From Butyriboletus loyo (taxonomy: Eukaryota; Basidiomycota; Agaricomycetes; Boletales; Boletaceae), in the NCBI GenBank assembly GCA_038093515.1, contig JBBPSI010000227.1, positions 1 through 39,198 of the forward strand: a stretch of DNA of 39,198 bases. Reading direction: 5' to 3'. The notes beneath the pieces were generated by a model, which was not told the DNA's origin, ran no database searches, and worked only from the letters and a program-made list of their open reading frames with translations. Positions 21,117 through 31,924 of the stretch are shown one piece after another. Both the position numbers and the translations under genes were made by a program. Numbering within the stretch: position 1 is the first letter of the stretch; each line of letters opens with the position of its first letter.

Positions 21117-21434
21117 TGTTGAAACTGAACAGCAAAGACTGATAGAAATCAATATTAAGCAAACTAAAGTGTAAGACAACATATACCTGATAGAAATCAA
21201 TAAGCAAAAAGTAAAGAGTAAATAATGAGATGAGCAGGTATATATACAAAGCATTGTGCTTTAGGGCAAGCATAGAATATGAAAAGGTGATGACAGAAAA
21301 GAACTCGGAACACTTGGGAACCCTGGAACTACCAGAAAGTATTTGAAATGCTCAGAAAGCCTATGGTACTCAGAAAGCATTTGGAAAGAAGTAAGGAGAA
21401 TGAAATATGAAGAAAGAAAAGTGAAGTTCTAACA
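21117..21434 (-). repeat. Retroelement LTR (318 bp) with adjoining polypurine tract
   Basis: On the minus strand it runs from TGTTAGAACTTCAC to CAGTTTCAACA. Just upstream (21437-21452) is a purine-rich CTTGAGAGGGGGGTAA typical of a polypurine tract, so this is a 3' LTR. A TATATATA motif lies near 21240. The family differs from A-D. Confidence 0.7.
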
Positions 21435-21664
21435 TTACCCCCCTCTCAAGCTTTGTGTCCTTACAAAGGCAAATTCACTGAACCAAGGGGTTTGATGTAT
21501 TCATTGTGAAAAGAGAGGAATTCAGACAATTGAAACATAGAGGAAGAAACAGTAAGTGGTTCTTTATGACATATGGGGCATGAACACAGGGAGTCCATGT
21601 CTTGAGAACATAATTGGATTTTGATATGGGGACCTCAAATGGCATTTGGATGGGAGAGATGGTA
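21435..21664 (-). pseudogene. 3' internal remnant of the retroelement ending at 21434
   Basis: About 230 bp between the polypurine tract and the next LTR. Weak minus-strand peptide fragments (SQDMDSLCSCPICHKEP) but no domain that I can name. Its 5' part is lost where the copia copy begins. Confidence 0.4.
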
Positions 21665-22780
21665 TGTTGAATATATATTAGAATTATATAATATACTGAT
21701 TACATAACATGTGTAGTCAGATCATATATGTACTTCAAACTCAGCTTATCTGAGTTCTAATCAATCTTGTTCTTACACTGTGACATGCACACTAGCAAGC
21801 TCCCAACAACCAACCAGTGAGTATCTCTTATAACTAGCTTTTGCGTTCAGACTTCATCATATTTCTCTTTCAAAGGTCACGTGACTTAACGCACATGATC
21901 GTGGGATTATACATGTGACCACAGGCTGACTAAGCATATGACGTCATGGTCCAGACTGGCCCAGACTCTATGACATCACGCCTCATGTATTTAATCTCCG
22001 TTTGCTTCTCTTCTTTTTGATCACCGTCGACTTCTATTTTCTCATCATCGTCGACTCGTGACTTCTTCATATGTACATATATAGTAACTAGTCTCACGCA
22101 CTGCATGGTCTGTGCGCATTTCCCTGTAATATAAAAGGGCTTGTGGTTGCGGCTAGGATTCCCTAGCTTTAACCACTTGTCTATTCGCTGGCAACAGTTG
22201 AGAGATTAAGGTCTAAGCTATTCCTCATTACCATCGCCAGTACCTGTGTAGTACTGCAACAGTTGCGGAACCCCATGTGCCTTGATAACTTCGTTGTCAT
22301 AACATAACTTGCATGATGGAGTCTCCTGATGCCAAGGATAATGGCCACTGCTCGCTGTGCTTTTTAGCATGCTGAACATGCCAGCTCACTTTTAAACTTT
22401 TGGTTGTTTCCTCCAGACTCCATTATGATGTGAAGTGATCATTGTGATGTGCTTCCCAGTACTCCAACTTGATCCTTCTGCAGATTTTGGAGTATGAATC
22501 CATGTCAGGATTTTGCATTTCTAATATGATTTGCATTTCTCATAGATCTTCTAAAAACATTTACAATGTCTACCTCCACCAAGACCGACTCTCATGTCCC
22601 CACCCTCAACAGCTCCAACTGGGTTTCCTGGTGGCCCGCCATGTCTGCCCACCTTAGGGCAACAGGCAACACTTGGGTCTTCAAGTTCTCGAGAGCCCAT
22701 GTAGTCACATTGTCACGTAGCACACGGCCACCCCGGGTTGACATTATCACTAGTTGTACAGCCACCCTGGGGCAGGCCCG
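21665..22780 (+). mobile_element. Copia-like element, copy 2 (LTR start, leader, gag N-terminus)
   Basis: 21665-21825 matches the start of the LTR at 12808-12616 (TGTTGAATATATATTAG; ACTTCAAACTCAGCTTATCT). A truncated family B LTR replaces the LTR end and primer site. The leader (22310-22565) matches copy 1. gag starts at ATG 22566 (MSTSTKTDSHVPTLNSSNW, then VSWWPAMSAHLRA), then jumps directly to RAHVVTLSRSTRPPRVD, so the gag middle present in copy 1 is deleted. It then runs into a minisatellite at about 22770. Confidence 0.75.
21821..22304 (+). repeat. Family B LTR, 5' end truncated
   Basis: Matches family B from GTATCTC onward (TTTGCGTT, TCACGTGAC, GTCGACTTCTATTT, GGTCTGTGCGCATTTCCC, TAACCACTTGTC) and ends GTTGTCATAACA. 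The terminal TGTTATAATC is missing; GTATCT is shared with the copia LTR at the junction. No target duplication. Confidence 0.85.
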
Positions 22781-23175
22781 CAGGGGGGCATCTACTACAG
22801 ACGAGCGGGCCCACAGGAGCATATATTCTACATATGAGCGGGCCTGCAGGGGACAGATACTACAGATGAGTGGGCCTGCAGGTGGATGGGTGCTACATAC
22901 AAGCAGGCCCACAGGAGGATACATTCTACATATGAGCAGGCCTGCAGGGGGCATATACTACAGACAGGCAGGCCTGCAGGAGGATATATTCTACATACGA
23001 GCGGGCCTGCAGAGGGCATATACTACAGACAAGCAGGCCCACAGGAGGATATATTCTACATATGAGCAGGCCTGCAGGAGGCATATACTACAGACAAGTA
23101 GGCCCACAGGAGGATATATTCTACATATGAGCAGGCCTGCAGGGGGCATATACTACAGATGAGTGGGCCTGCACA
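22770..23175 (+). repeat. Minisatellite, ~65-bp unit (dimer of ~33 bp)
   Basis: About six units of the form GGCATATACTACAGACAAGC, AGGCCCACAGGAGGATATAT, TCTACATATGAGC, AGGCCTGCAGG. Units are contiguous, with no unique spacers. The plus frame stays open and extends the gag start into an apparent 198-codon frame ending at 23162. The composition (GGCCTGCAGG, TATAT, GGGCC) resembles the 10160-11440 minisatellite read in the gag direction. Confidence 0.85.
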
Positions 23176-23516
23176 ATCTCCCTATATGGCCCCTGCCCAC
23201 CCCTCCTTACCTGCATTCAATGGACTTCACCCACCTACAATTAATTCCGCAGACCCGCAATACATTCCACCTGCTTCCTATAAATGTAGTATACCATATC
23301 CAAGTGTAATATTAGGCTGCCATTAGTGCTTTCAATTTCCCTGCATGTTCTCCAGCTGCCCCTCCTCACCCGCCTTCAATGCACCTCACCCGCCCACAGG
23401 TCATCCCGCAGACCCGCAATACATTGCACCCACTTCCCACACACATAGTATACCCTATCCAAATATAATATTAGGCCGCCATTAGTGCTTTCAATTTCCC
23501 TGCATGTGTTACGCTT
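23176..23516 (+). repeat. ~159-bp tandem array, left segment
   Basis: About two units containing CGCAGACCCGCAATACATT, TAATATTAGGC and TTTCAATTTCCCTGCATG. It ends exactly with GCATG, the target duplication of element D; the array resumes at 35346. Confidence 0.85.
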
Positions 23517-24427
23517 GGTGCTAACAACGGGAACTCTGAGGTGGCACTCTGGAGTAGCCGCAGTGTTATAATTGTATCTCCTATAACAAACTTTGCGTTT
23601 GGACTTCATCATATTTCTCTTTCAAAGGTCACGTGACTCTGTGCACGTGATCATGGGATTCTACATGTGACCACAAGCTGACTAAGCATATGATGTCATG
23701 GTCCAGACTGGCCCAGACTCTATGATGTCATGCCTCATGTATTTAATCTCCATTTGCTTCTCTTCTTTTTGATCACCGTCGACTTCTATTTTAATCTCCA
23801 TCGACCCTGACTTCTTCTCGTATATACATGTATAGTAACTAGTCTCATGCACTGCTTGGTCTGTGCGCGTTTCCCTGTAATATATAAAGGCTGGTGGTTT
23901 GGGCTAGGATTCCCTAGCTTTAACCACTTGTCTATTCGCTGGCAACAGTTGAGAGATTAAGGTCTGAGCTATTTCTCATTACCATCACCAGCTATTGTGT
24001 ATAGCTGCAACAGTTGTGAACCCCATGTGCTCTGATAACTTCATTGTCATAACACACAGGACTCTGGAGATGATTCTGAGCTGGGTCTCAGACTATGTCT
24101 TAGTGTGCACACTAAGAGTCTGGAAGGGAGCTAATTGCTAGCAGGTGACTGTGTAGAACTAGATAAGTTACAAGTATAAGAGATCTGGGTTTATATACTG
24201 TAAGGGTCTGCGCACAGACCATGGTCCAATTGGGTTGCGTCAGTCATAAAGATGAATGAGGAAAGAATACTCTAGAACATTCTGAAGTATGAAAGAAGCA
24301 GCATCCGTGCATGGGAGATGATGACTAAGCTGAATGGTCACACCATTCAAAGAACAATAGGCGAAGCCTGGGTGAAAAAGGTAGTCCAAATGGTAGTGGA
24401 GAAAAAAGGTAGTCCACTACCGTAACA
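23517..24427 (-). repeat. 3' LTR of element D, split by a family B LTR
   Basis: On the minus strand it begins TGTTACGGTAGTGG and ends GCCAAGCGTAACA. Interrupted by 23564-24054; about 415 bp without it. Very similar to the 5' LTR (34489-35345), with differences that are mostly C/T or G/A transitions. The purine tract GGGAAGGGGGTAA precedes it. Confidence 0.92.
23564..24054 (+). repeat. Solo LTR, family B, inside the 3' LTR of element D
   Basis: 491 bp from TGTTATAATTGTATCTCC to TTGTCATAACA. Flanks CGCAG (23559-23563) and CACAG (24055-24059) are a duplication with one CpG-to-CpA change. Confidence 0.92.
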
Positions 24428-24490
24428 TTACCCCCTTCCCATGGTGGAGACTCCAACTCCACAACTTCCAAAACCCCCTCACTGGGATGC

Positions 24491-25004
24491 TGTTATAATC
24501 ATAACATTTTACTTGCACACTTTCAATTCGGACTTAGTCGTTTTCACTTTCAAAGGTCACGTGACATAGCGCACGTGATCGTGGGAACTTACATGTGATC
24601 CATTGCTGACTAAGCATATGATGTCATGGCCTAGACCAGGCCTAGACTCTATGACGTCACGACACATGTATTTAATCTCCGTTTACTTCTCTTCTTTTTT
24701 GATCCCCGTGCCTTGTGTGGTTAATCACCGTTGCGCTTCTCTTCTTTAGTCTATCCATGTATAGTAGTTCATCTCACGCACAGCATGGTCTGTGCGCACT
24801 TCTGTACAATATATAAAGGCTCGTGGTTAGACTAGGATTCCCTAGTTTTAACCACTTGTCTATTCGCTGGCAACAGTTGAGGATTAAGTTGAAGCTCCAG
24901 TCTCATACCTGCCAGGTCTTTGTGTAGACCTGAAACTGTTGTATAGGACCGCTTGTGGCAACGGTATTCGCACTAGCATTCGACTGTGCGTTGCTTGCGC
25001 AACA
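24491..25004 (+). repeat. Solo LTR, family A (young copy), inside ORF3
   Basis: 514 bp from TGTTATAATCATAACA to GTTGCTTGCGCAACA with perfect duplications GATGC (24486-24490; 25005-25009). CpG-rich, so a recent insertion; it serves as the reference copy for family A. Confidence 0.95.
24556..24817 (+). promoter_or_regulatory. LTR promoter block (family A reference copy)
   Basis: Visible sites in order: GTCACGTGAC (24556-24565) and a second CACGTG (24572-24577), both bHLH-type E-boxes; TGACGTCA (24652-24659), a CRE/ATF-type palindrome; GGTCTGTGCGCA (24787-24798); TATATAAA (24810-24817). The same order is seen in family B copies, and the GGTCTGTGC block plus TATA also in C and D. Binding by named factors is inferred from motif type. 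Confidence 0.6.
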
Positions 25005-25427
25005 GATGCTCCCTCATTGACATTGTAGTTGTAAGCATTATTGGGATTGATATCCGCCCAGACATCATCCCGGAATGTACAGTTAGCGACGATGTGGCCA
25101 ATGGCGCCACATAGGCTGCAGACATGTTCAGGGCAAAATTCCTAAATATGACCTGGGGCAATCTGGTGACAGAACGGGCAGGTGTAGTTTGGGCACTCTC
25201 TTTGGAAGTGACCAATGGTGCCGCACTCGAAGCAGAGTTGCAGTCGGACGAGGTGAGGTTGAGCAGGGCGTGGGCTGCCCACAGGGGACCTGTCATCAAG
25301 GACAATGGGGGCATCACAAGTGCCATGATTGGTGAGGTAGGGGGGCAGTGCTCCATACAAGGAGTTGGAAGAACCAGCAGTGGGGGTGAGGGGGGAGGAG
25401 ACCCGAGGAATGAGCTGGATGGCAGGG

Positions 25428-25922
25428 TGTTACGAGACAATGATGTTATCAAGTCACACGGGGTTCCGCAACTGTTGCAGTGCTACACAAGTACTGGCGA
25501 GGTGTAATGAGGATAGCTCAAGCCTTAATCTCTCAACTGTTGCCAGCGAATAAGACAAGTGGTTAAAGCTAGGGAATCCTAGCCACAACCACGAGCCCTT
25601 TTATATTACAAGGGAATGCGCACAGACCATGCAGTGCGTGAGACTAGTTACTATACATGTATATATGAAGAAGTCACGAGTTGATGATGATGGGAAATAG
25701 AAGTCGACGGCGATCAAAAAGAAGAGAAGCAAACAGAGATTAAATACATGAGGCATGACATCATAGAGTCTGGGCCAGTCTGGACCATGACATCATATGC
25801 TTAGTCAGCTTGTGGTCACATGTATAATCCCACGATCACGTGCACTAAGTCACGTGACCTTTGAAAGAGAAATATGACGAAGTCCAAATGCAAAGTTTGT
25901 TATAGGAGGTACGATTATAACA
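25428..25922 (-). repeat. Solo LTR, family B, inside ORF3
   Basis: 495 bp from TGTTACGAGACAATG to GGTACGATTATAACA with perfect duplications CAGGG (25423-25427; 25923-25927). Confidence 0.94.
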
Positions 25923-26933
25923 CAGGGGTTGTTCTGCACGAGGGAGGTTGAGGGGTAATGGACCGTATGGCTCTATTGGCGATCCTTCTTCCTGCAGTGG
26001 TGAGGGTGATGGACCTGGGGATAGCTCCAACCTGGAGAAGTGTCTGGCAAGGTTGGCGACGCACAGTTCAAGGCGGTAGAAGGGAGTGTCAACAAGTGAC
26101 CTGGGGCTCATCGACATCAGTCCGAAAGGACTCTAACGACTCTCCAGTGATCTCACGTGATGAGTCTGCTACCAGAGTGGTCGCAGGAGAAGCTCGCATG
26201 GATGGCACTGGAACAGGTACAGGCAGAGGAGATCCTTCCATGGCAGGATGAGGAGGGGGATTGGGGCCACAAGCAGTGGGGCGAAGAAATCCAATCTGGT
26301 CGTTGGACTGAAAATAAAACACTCTCTCCCTAGGAGTGAGAGCGACAAGGATGGGACAGAGGATGGGAGCCAAGATGCCCAGGAGGAGCTGGTCTACAAC
26401 ATAGCTGAAGCCTTCAGCATGAAGGATGTCGAGGGTGTACCCCCTGGCCTCCATCAGGGAGGTTTCCAGGGCAGTGGCGTACACGGGGGGTTGGTTATCA
26501 GGGCAGAGGCAGGTGTGGACAGTGCAGGCGAGGGCATATGACCGATAGAGGCTGGCAAGGGTGCAGAGGACGTAGTCTCCAGTGAAATCCATATGTTGCT
26601 CGAGAGCATATGTAGCGACAGGGTTTTCTAGAATGGTGGCATAGAGGACACGGTGGGAGGAAACGGGAAGACGGGACGAGTGGACAGGGGGTTGAGCTGG
26701 GAGTGGGGCGTTGTTTTCAGCGGGGGGAATAGCCATCTTTGTTTTACTGCAAAGATGGGAAAGGGAAATCCTTGGGGTGGCACAGCTTATAAGCCCTGAG
26801 CAGGGCCTGCGCATGGACCAGGTTTCCATTTGGTTCCCACGTGTTCTCCGCTGCAGAATACCCCTTCCAGGAGACCAGGAATTGGCGGCGTCCCTTGGAT
26901 CTGCAATGCGATAAGATCCGATCAATCTCATAC

Positions 26934-27751
26934 TGTTACGCTAGAGAGCAAAACAACTAGCAGCGAGCACCTGAATAGGGGCTCGAGCCTAATCAGGAAG
27001 ATGGCCGACTCGTGTAGACGACGCTATCGGGCTTCTGCAAAGCAAGGGTCGGTGAGATGTTGTATGGTGGCAACCAGACGAGATTGAGCTGAAACTTATC
27101 GGCTCTATTGGCAGATGGGGTATAAGCTAGATTGCTAGGCACTTGGTAGATGTGTAGAATTAGCTAGGGAAGCCGTACTATGCTAAGTACACTGATATAT
27201 ATACTAATAGATATGGCGCACAGACCGAGCTGTGCATGGCAGCGAGGGCGAAGGGTTATGAGTCATGTCAAGTCATAACCGCGAAGAGAGAAGTGGCAAA
27301 GTGCCAGTAATGAGGGAGCGAAGCTCCAAGTAAGATGGTGACATTGTCAGCAAATGAGAAGTGCTGAATACAAAGTGACGATGTCCATGAGGCCAGCCCC
27401 ACAGGGCAAAGGGGACGCGAACAGTGGAGCCCTTGGATACAGGTCTCGATGCGAAGGTATGACATGTTGTAATCTAATCATGTGCTAGTCACGTGATGTA
27501 ACAAATGTTATTGGATAATGAAAGAGAGGACGCGACAGCTCAGCTGTGGGTCCGGCCCGATGGGGCGACAAGACAGGGGCTATCTCAGTGTAGTGACACT
27601 GAGACTTGCGGAACAACCGGGGAAGTGGATGACGTCCACTAGGCGACTAGGGAGCGGGCGATGGGCAGCATCACGAGACGGCAGGGGCGGCAGGGATGCG
27701 TGAGCGTGGGAAAACGAGTGGCTGGGTACGCTTAGGGGTAAAACTATAACA
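26934..27751 (-). repeat. Solo LTR, family C, at integrase-chromodomain junction
   Basis: 818 bp from TGTTACGCTAGAGAGC to GTAAAACTATAACA with perfect duplications CATAC (26929-26933; 27752-27756). It separates IN from the chromodomain of element D. No family C internal region is present in the window. Confidence 0.93.
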
Positions 27752-29912
27752 CATACTCTTCATCTCCATCTATTTCTTCCGGAGAAGGGTTTGTGAAATT
27801 GGGGCCATGCTCTGCAGTTTCTCAATAAGGGGTCAATAGTAATGCATGGAAGACAGCATGGATCCTCCAGGTCGGCAGTAGTTGGAGCCTGTACGCCACA
27901 GGGGAGATGACTTGTGCAATCTTGAACAGTCCTTCCCATCTTGGGGCAAGCTTCTTCAATGGGTACCTGAGTCTCAGGTTGCACCCTTCGAGCCAAACCT
28001 TGTCTCCTGTCTTCCACAGGTGGAACTTGGACAAGATCTGCTCCTTCATCAATTGTCATGCCTTTTCGTGAGCTTCCAGGGCTTCCGTTTGGGCTCCCAC
28101 AAGTTCCGAAAGTCTGGACTCGAGGGCGGGGAGGAAAGTCTTTCCAATTGGAGGATAAGACCTTGGTTCATATCCAACCATCAACGAGAAGGGAGTCACA
28201 TTGGTTGAGGAATGGGTCATCGAGTTGTGGGAAAACTCAGCCATAGGGAGCAGCTCAGCCCATCATTCCAGGTGGCCGTCACAGAAGATCCTTAGGTACG
28301 TTTCTAGCTCTTGGTTGACTTGTTCTGTTTTGCCATCGGTCTGAGGGTGGTACGTGGAGGTGAGGGTGAGGTCGTAGTCAAGGAGCCTTGCAAGTTCTCT
28401 GGCAAAGGCGGATGCGAATTGTGGACCTCGGTCAGAGATGCAGCGGGAGTGGAGATCAAACCTCAGGAAGATGGTTTTGAAAAACAACTTGGTGACTCCT
28501 GCCGCATCGATGTCTTTGTTGCATGGGGAATAAATTACCCCCTTTGTAAGCCCATGGTCCACCATGACCATGACTGAATCATAACCCAGGGAAGGAGGGA
28601 GACCGGTGATGAGGTCGACTGAGACTTGTTCGAAAGGACGAGAGGCCACACTGGCCAGAGGAGTAAGGGGAGGGATGGTTGGATGGGTATTAACTTTGTG
28701 TGCCTGGCAAGTAGCACAACCTGAAATGAAGCATTGGATGAGGTTGGTCATGCCAGGCCACCAATAATCCCATTGCACCAAATTCTGGGTGTGGAATATC
28801 CCACCATGACCCCCCATGGGACTTTCATGCAAGGAGCGAATGAGGTCGACATGGGTGGCTTCTGGGATGTAGTGTTTCTTTCGGGAGTACAAGTCTTTGC
28901 CATCGAAATCCCAATCTCCGGCGTTCATTTTGGGGAGGAGAGGCAAATCTTCGTACAACACCTGCATGCACCATTTAATCATGGGGTCGTTGGAGGAGGA
29001 GGCAGCTATTTTCTGTGTGAGGGCCAGATCTATCTTTCTGGCAAATAGACTATCAGGGAGGAGGGTGACCTCCTGATTGTCAGCGGAAGTGTCAACATTG
29101 TTGTGACAAGACAGGGCATTGGTGGGGCCCATCTGAGTGCCAGGGATATGGTGGAAGTGCAGGTCAAAATCCTGCAGGAACATTAACCAGCGAGCTTGCT
29201 GGCAGGACAGCTTGTTGGGTTGGCAGAAGTAAGTGAGGTTTTTGTGGTCAGTGAGAACCTCCACTTGATGGCCAGTACCCTGAAGGTAGTGTCGCCATTC
29301 CTCTAGGGCATGGATGACCATGAGTAGCTCGCGATTGTAGATGTCATAGTTATGCTCAGCTTGCAAGAGCATTTTTGACAAGTAGGCACAAGGATGCAAG
29401 TTGCCATTGACATCCTTTTGCATGAGCACTGCTCCGGTAGCAGTGAGGGAGGCGTCTGTCATGACAGCAAACAGCTTCATGACATTGGGCATAGAGAGGA
29501 CAGGTTGCCTCAAGAATGACTGTTTGATTGCCCGGAATGTGGTTTTGCAGGCGGGGGTCCAAGCCCAGGGGGAGTTTTTCTTGGTTAGGTCGTGCAGCGG
29601 TTTTGCGATGTGGGAGAAGTCCTGTATGAACCTGCGGTAAAAATTGCAGAATCTGATGAAGGATCTGACTGCCTTTACCAAGGTAGGGGGGTTCCACTCG
29701 CGAATTGCCTTCAACTTGGTGGGGTCCATCTTGACCTGTCCTTCCCGGACCATCATTCCGAGGTACTCCACTTCCTCGACATCAAACGAACACTTTTCCA
29801 GTTTGAGGAATAGTTTGTGTTCCCACAACCTCTCCAAGATCCGGATGGTTCACGCCTTGTGCTCCTGAGTGGTGGCAGAGTGAATCAGGAGGTCGTCCAT
29901 GTAGATGATCAG

Positions 29913-30731
29913 TGTTACAGTTTTACCCCTAAGCATACCCCGCCACTCGTTTTCCCATGCTCACGCGTTCCCACCGCCCCCGCCGCCTTGTGATGCTGCC
30001 CATCGCCCACTCCCCAGTCGCCTAGTGGATGTCATCCACTTCCCCAGTCGTTCCGCAAGTCTCAGTGCCGCTACACTGAGATAGCCCCTGTCTTGTCGCC
30101 CCGTTGGGCCGGACCCACAGCTGAGCTGTCACGTCCTCTTGTTCTTCATCCAATGACATTTGTTACATCATGTGACTAGCACATGACTAGATTACGATGT
30201 GTCTCTACCTTCGCGTCAAGACCCGTATCCAAGGGCTCCACTGTTTGCATCCCCTTTGCCCTGTGGACCCCACCTCATGGACATCGTCACTTCACCTTCA
30301 GCTCTTCCTATTCACTGACGATGTCGCCATCTTGCCCGGAGCTTCACTCCCTCGTTACTGGCACTTTGCCGCTCTATTCGCCATTATGACTCGGACAGAC
30401 TCATAACCCTTTGCCTTCACTGCCACGCACAGCTCTGTCTGTGCACAATATCTATCAGTATATATATGCATACTTAGACTAGTACGAGTTCTCTAGCTAA
30501 TTCTACGCATCTACCAAGTGCATAGTAATCTAGCAATATACCCACTTCTCTTGCCAATAAAGCCGATAAGAGTCCGGTCGATCTCGACAGGCATCCACCT
30601 TTCGATATCTCCCGACACTTGCTTTGCAAGACACCCGATAGCATTGTCATGCAAGTCGGTCTGCTACCTCATTAGGCTTGAGCCCCTATAAGTGCTTGCT
30701 TGCTAGCTTGTTGTGTGCTTACAGCATAACA
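29913..30731 (+). repeat. Solo LTR, family C, inside RT next to YMDD
   Basis: 819 bp from TGTTACAGTTTTACCCC to CTTACAGCATAACA with perfect duplications ATCAG (29908-29912; 30732-30736). Opposite in orientation to the other two family C copies. TATA-like GTATATATATGC near 30460, preceded by TCTGTCTGTGCACA. Confidence 0.94.
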
Positions 30732-31924
30732 ATCAGCCATCTCTCAGCCATGAGATCGCTGAAGATGTGGTCCATCAATGCCTGGAATGTGGCGGGGAAA
30801 TTGCAAAGGCCAAAGAACATCACTGTCGGTTCAAACAACCCTTGGGGGGTGATGAAGGCTGCTTTCCAGCAGTCGTTCAGCTTGATCAGAACATTGTTAT
30901 ATCCCCAGCGGATATCCATCTTGGTAAAGACCTTTGACCCCTTGAGACGGTCGACAAGGTTGGAGATGAGAGGGAGAGGATAGGCATTTTTGACTGTGTG
31001 CGAATTGAGGTAATGGTAGTCCTGGCAGGGGTGTAGTGAGCCATCCTTCTTGGATACAAAGAAGAAGGGTGCTGCTTGGGGGGACTTGGAGGGAGTAATC
31101 TTTCCCGACTTGAGATGTTCATCAACAAACACCTTGCATGCCTCAGATTCCTTGGGGTTCAGAGGGTAGACCTTGGCGACTTTTGGAATGAAGTCTTTGT
31201 CAAGGTCAATGGCGTGGTCAAACGTTCTGGATGGGGGTAACTCCTTGGTGTTCTTTTTGTCAAAAACGTCTGCAAAGGCAGCGAACAGGGTTGGGAGGAC
31301 CGTCTTTTCATTGATGACTTGGGAGGTGATCTCGGTGGCGATGGTTGCTTTTCTGACAGGGTAAGCTTCCCTCGCTGAAGTGTCTACTCGCTTTTTCCAG
31401 AGCTTGGCTATCTTGGAGTCTGGGTCCAAGTCCAGGTACCGTACCAGGTAGCACTGGGCGATTGCCCGAGGGGAGTTGTGGCTTCCTTATCAGATCTGGG
31501 AGATCGATGTGGCCAGTGGCCCAATCTATTACTGGGTTGGCTTCTCTTAACCACGGTAGGCCCAGGATCATATTTTCTTTTCCAATGTTGAGGACTAGGA
31601 AGCTCCGTTCCTCCTCAGTTTCTCCAATTCTGATGAAGATGGTGACCTTGTCTTGAATGACTCCTCCTTGATTGTTAGACCCATCCACGTTCTGTGCACA
31701 GAGTGGCTTGGGGAGGCGCTCTATCAGCAGCTTCTTTCACTTCACTAGATCTCAGTCTATGAAGCATCTGCTTGCGCCGCTGTCCACCAGGGCAAATGTG
31801 TCGACGATTTGACCCCCTTCATGTGTGAAAATTGACACTGGAACTCAAATAGATTGTGCATGGGGGTTTGATAAAACTACAGGGGCAAGAGTATGGAGAG
31901 GAGAAGACATTGAAACTTCCCTTG

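Larger units (their letters stand above)
24479..26736 (-). pseudogene. ORF3 of element D: protein with three C-terminal zinc knuckles
   Basis: Extra protein downstream of pol, about 412 codons when two nested LTRs (24491-25004, 25428-25922) are removed. ATG at 26736 (MAIPPAENNAPLPAQ), 7 nt after the pol stop and in another frame. The N-terminal half has a conserved-looking helical region (SSHRVLYATILENPVATY; EQHMDFTGDYVLCTLASLY; LLLGILAPILCPIL), a proline-rich linker, then knuckles CFECGTIGHFQREC, CPFCHQIAPGH-x4-C and CSLCGAIGHIVANC (about 25220-25060). Stop TGA 24481-24479, 50 nt before the LTR. A frameshift near 26100 and a TAG between knuckle residues break it. No signal peptide or membrane anchor of envelope type is evident. 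Function unknown; nucleic-acid binding is inferred from the knuckles. Confidence 0.8.
26744..31924 (-). pseudogene. Pol polyprotein of element D, broken by two solo LTRs
   Basis: Protease DSGA at 31784-31773 (ALVDSGASRCFID), several TGA stops near it and a frameshift near 31470. RT runs from about 31430; YMDD is at 29903-29892, just after an LTR inserted between 29912 and 30732. RNase H (VMTDASL) lies near 29460. Integrase zinc region near 28850-28700 (HESPMGGHGG, CATCQAHK); core D in VDLITGLP, D in ISDRGPQF (about 28440), E in DGKTEQVNQELE (about 28330). Module APRWEGLFKIAQVI lies near 27940. After a second LTR (26934-27751) a chromodomain follows (RRQFLVSWKGYSAAENTWEP, about 26870-26810). 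Stop TAA 26746-26744. Other stops: TGA near 29850 (after EHKA), 28263 and 28055. Confidence 0.92.

Noticed and set aside
22780..23175. CRISPR-like regular repeats
   Set aside because: Units are contiguous, with no unique spacers of constant size, in a eukaryotic transposon context; it is a minisatellite.
24479..26736. ORF3 as an envelope gene (endogenous-retrovirus-like)
   Set aside because: No signal peptide, fusion peptide or membrane anchor; the C-terminus is a zinc-knuckle array.
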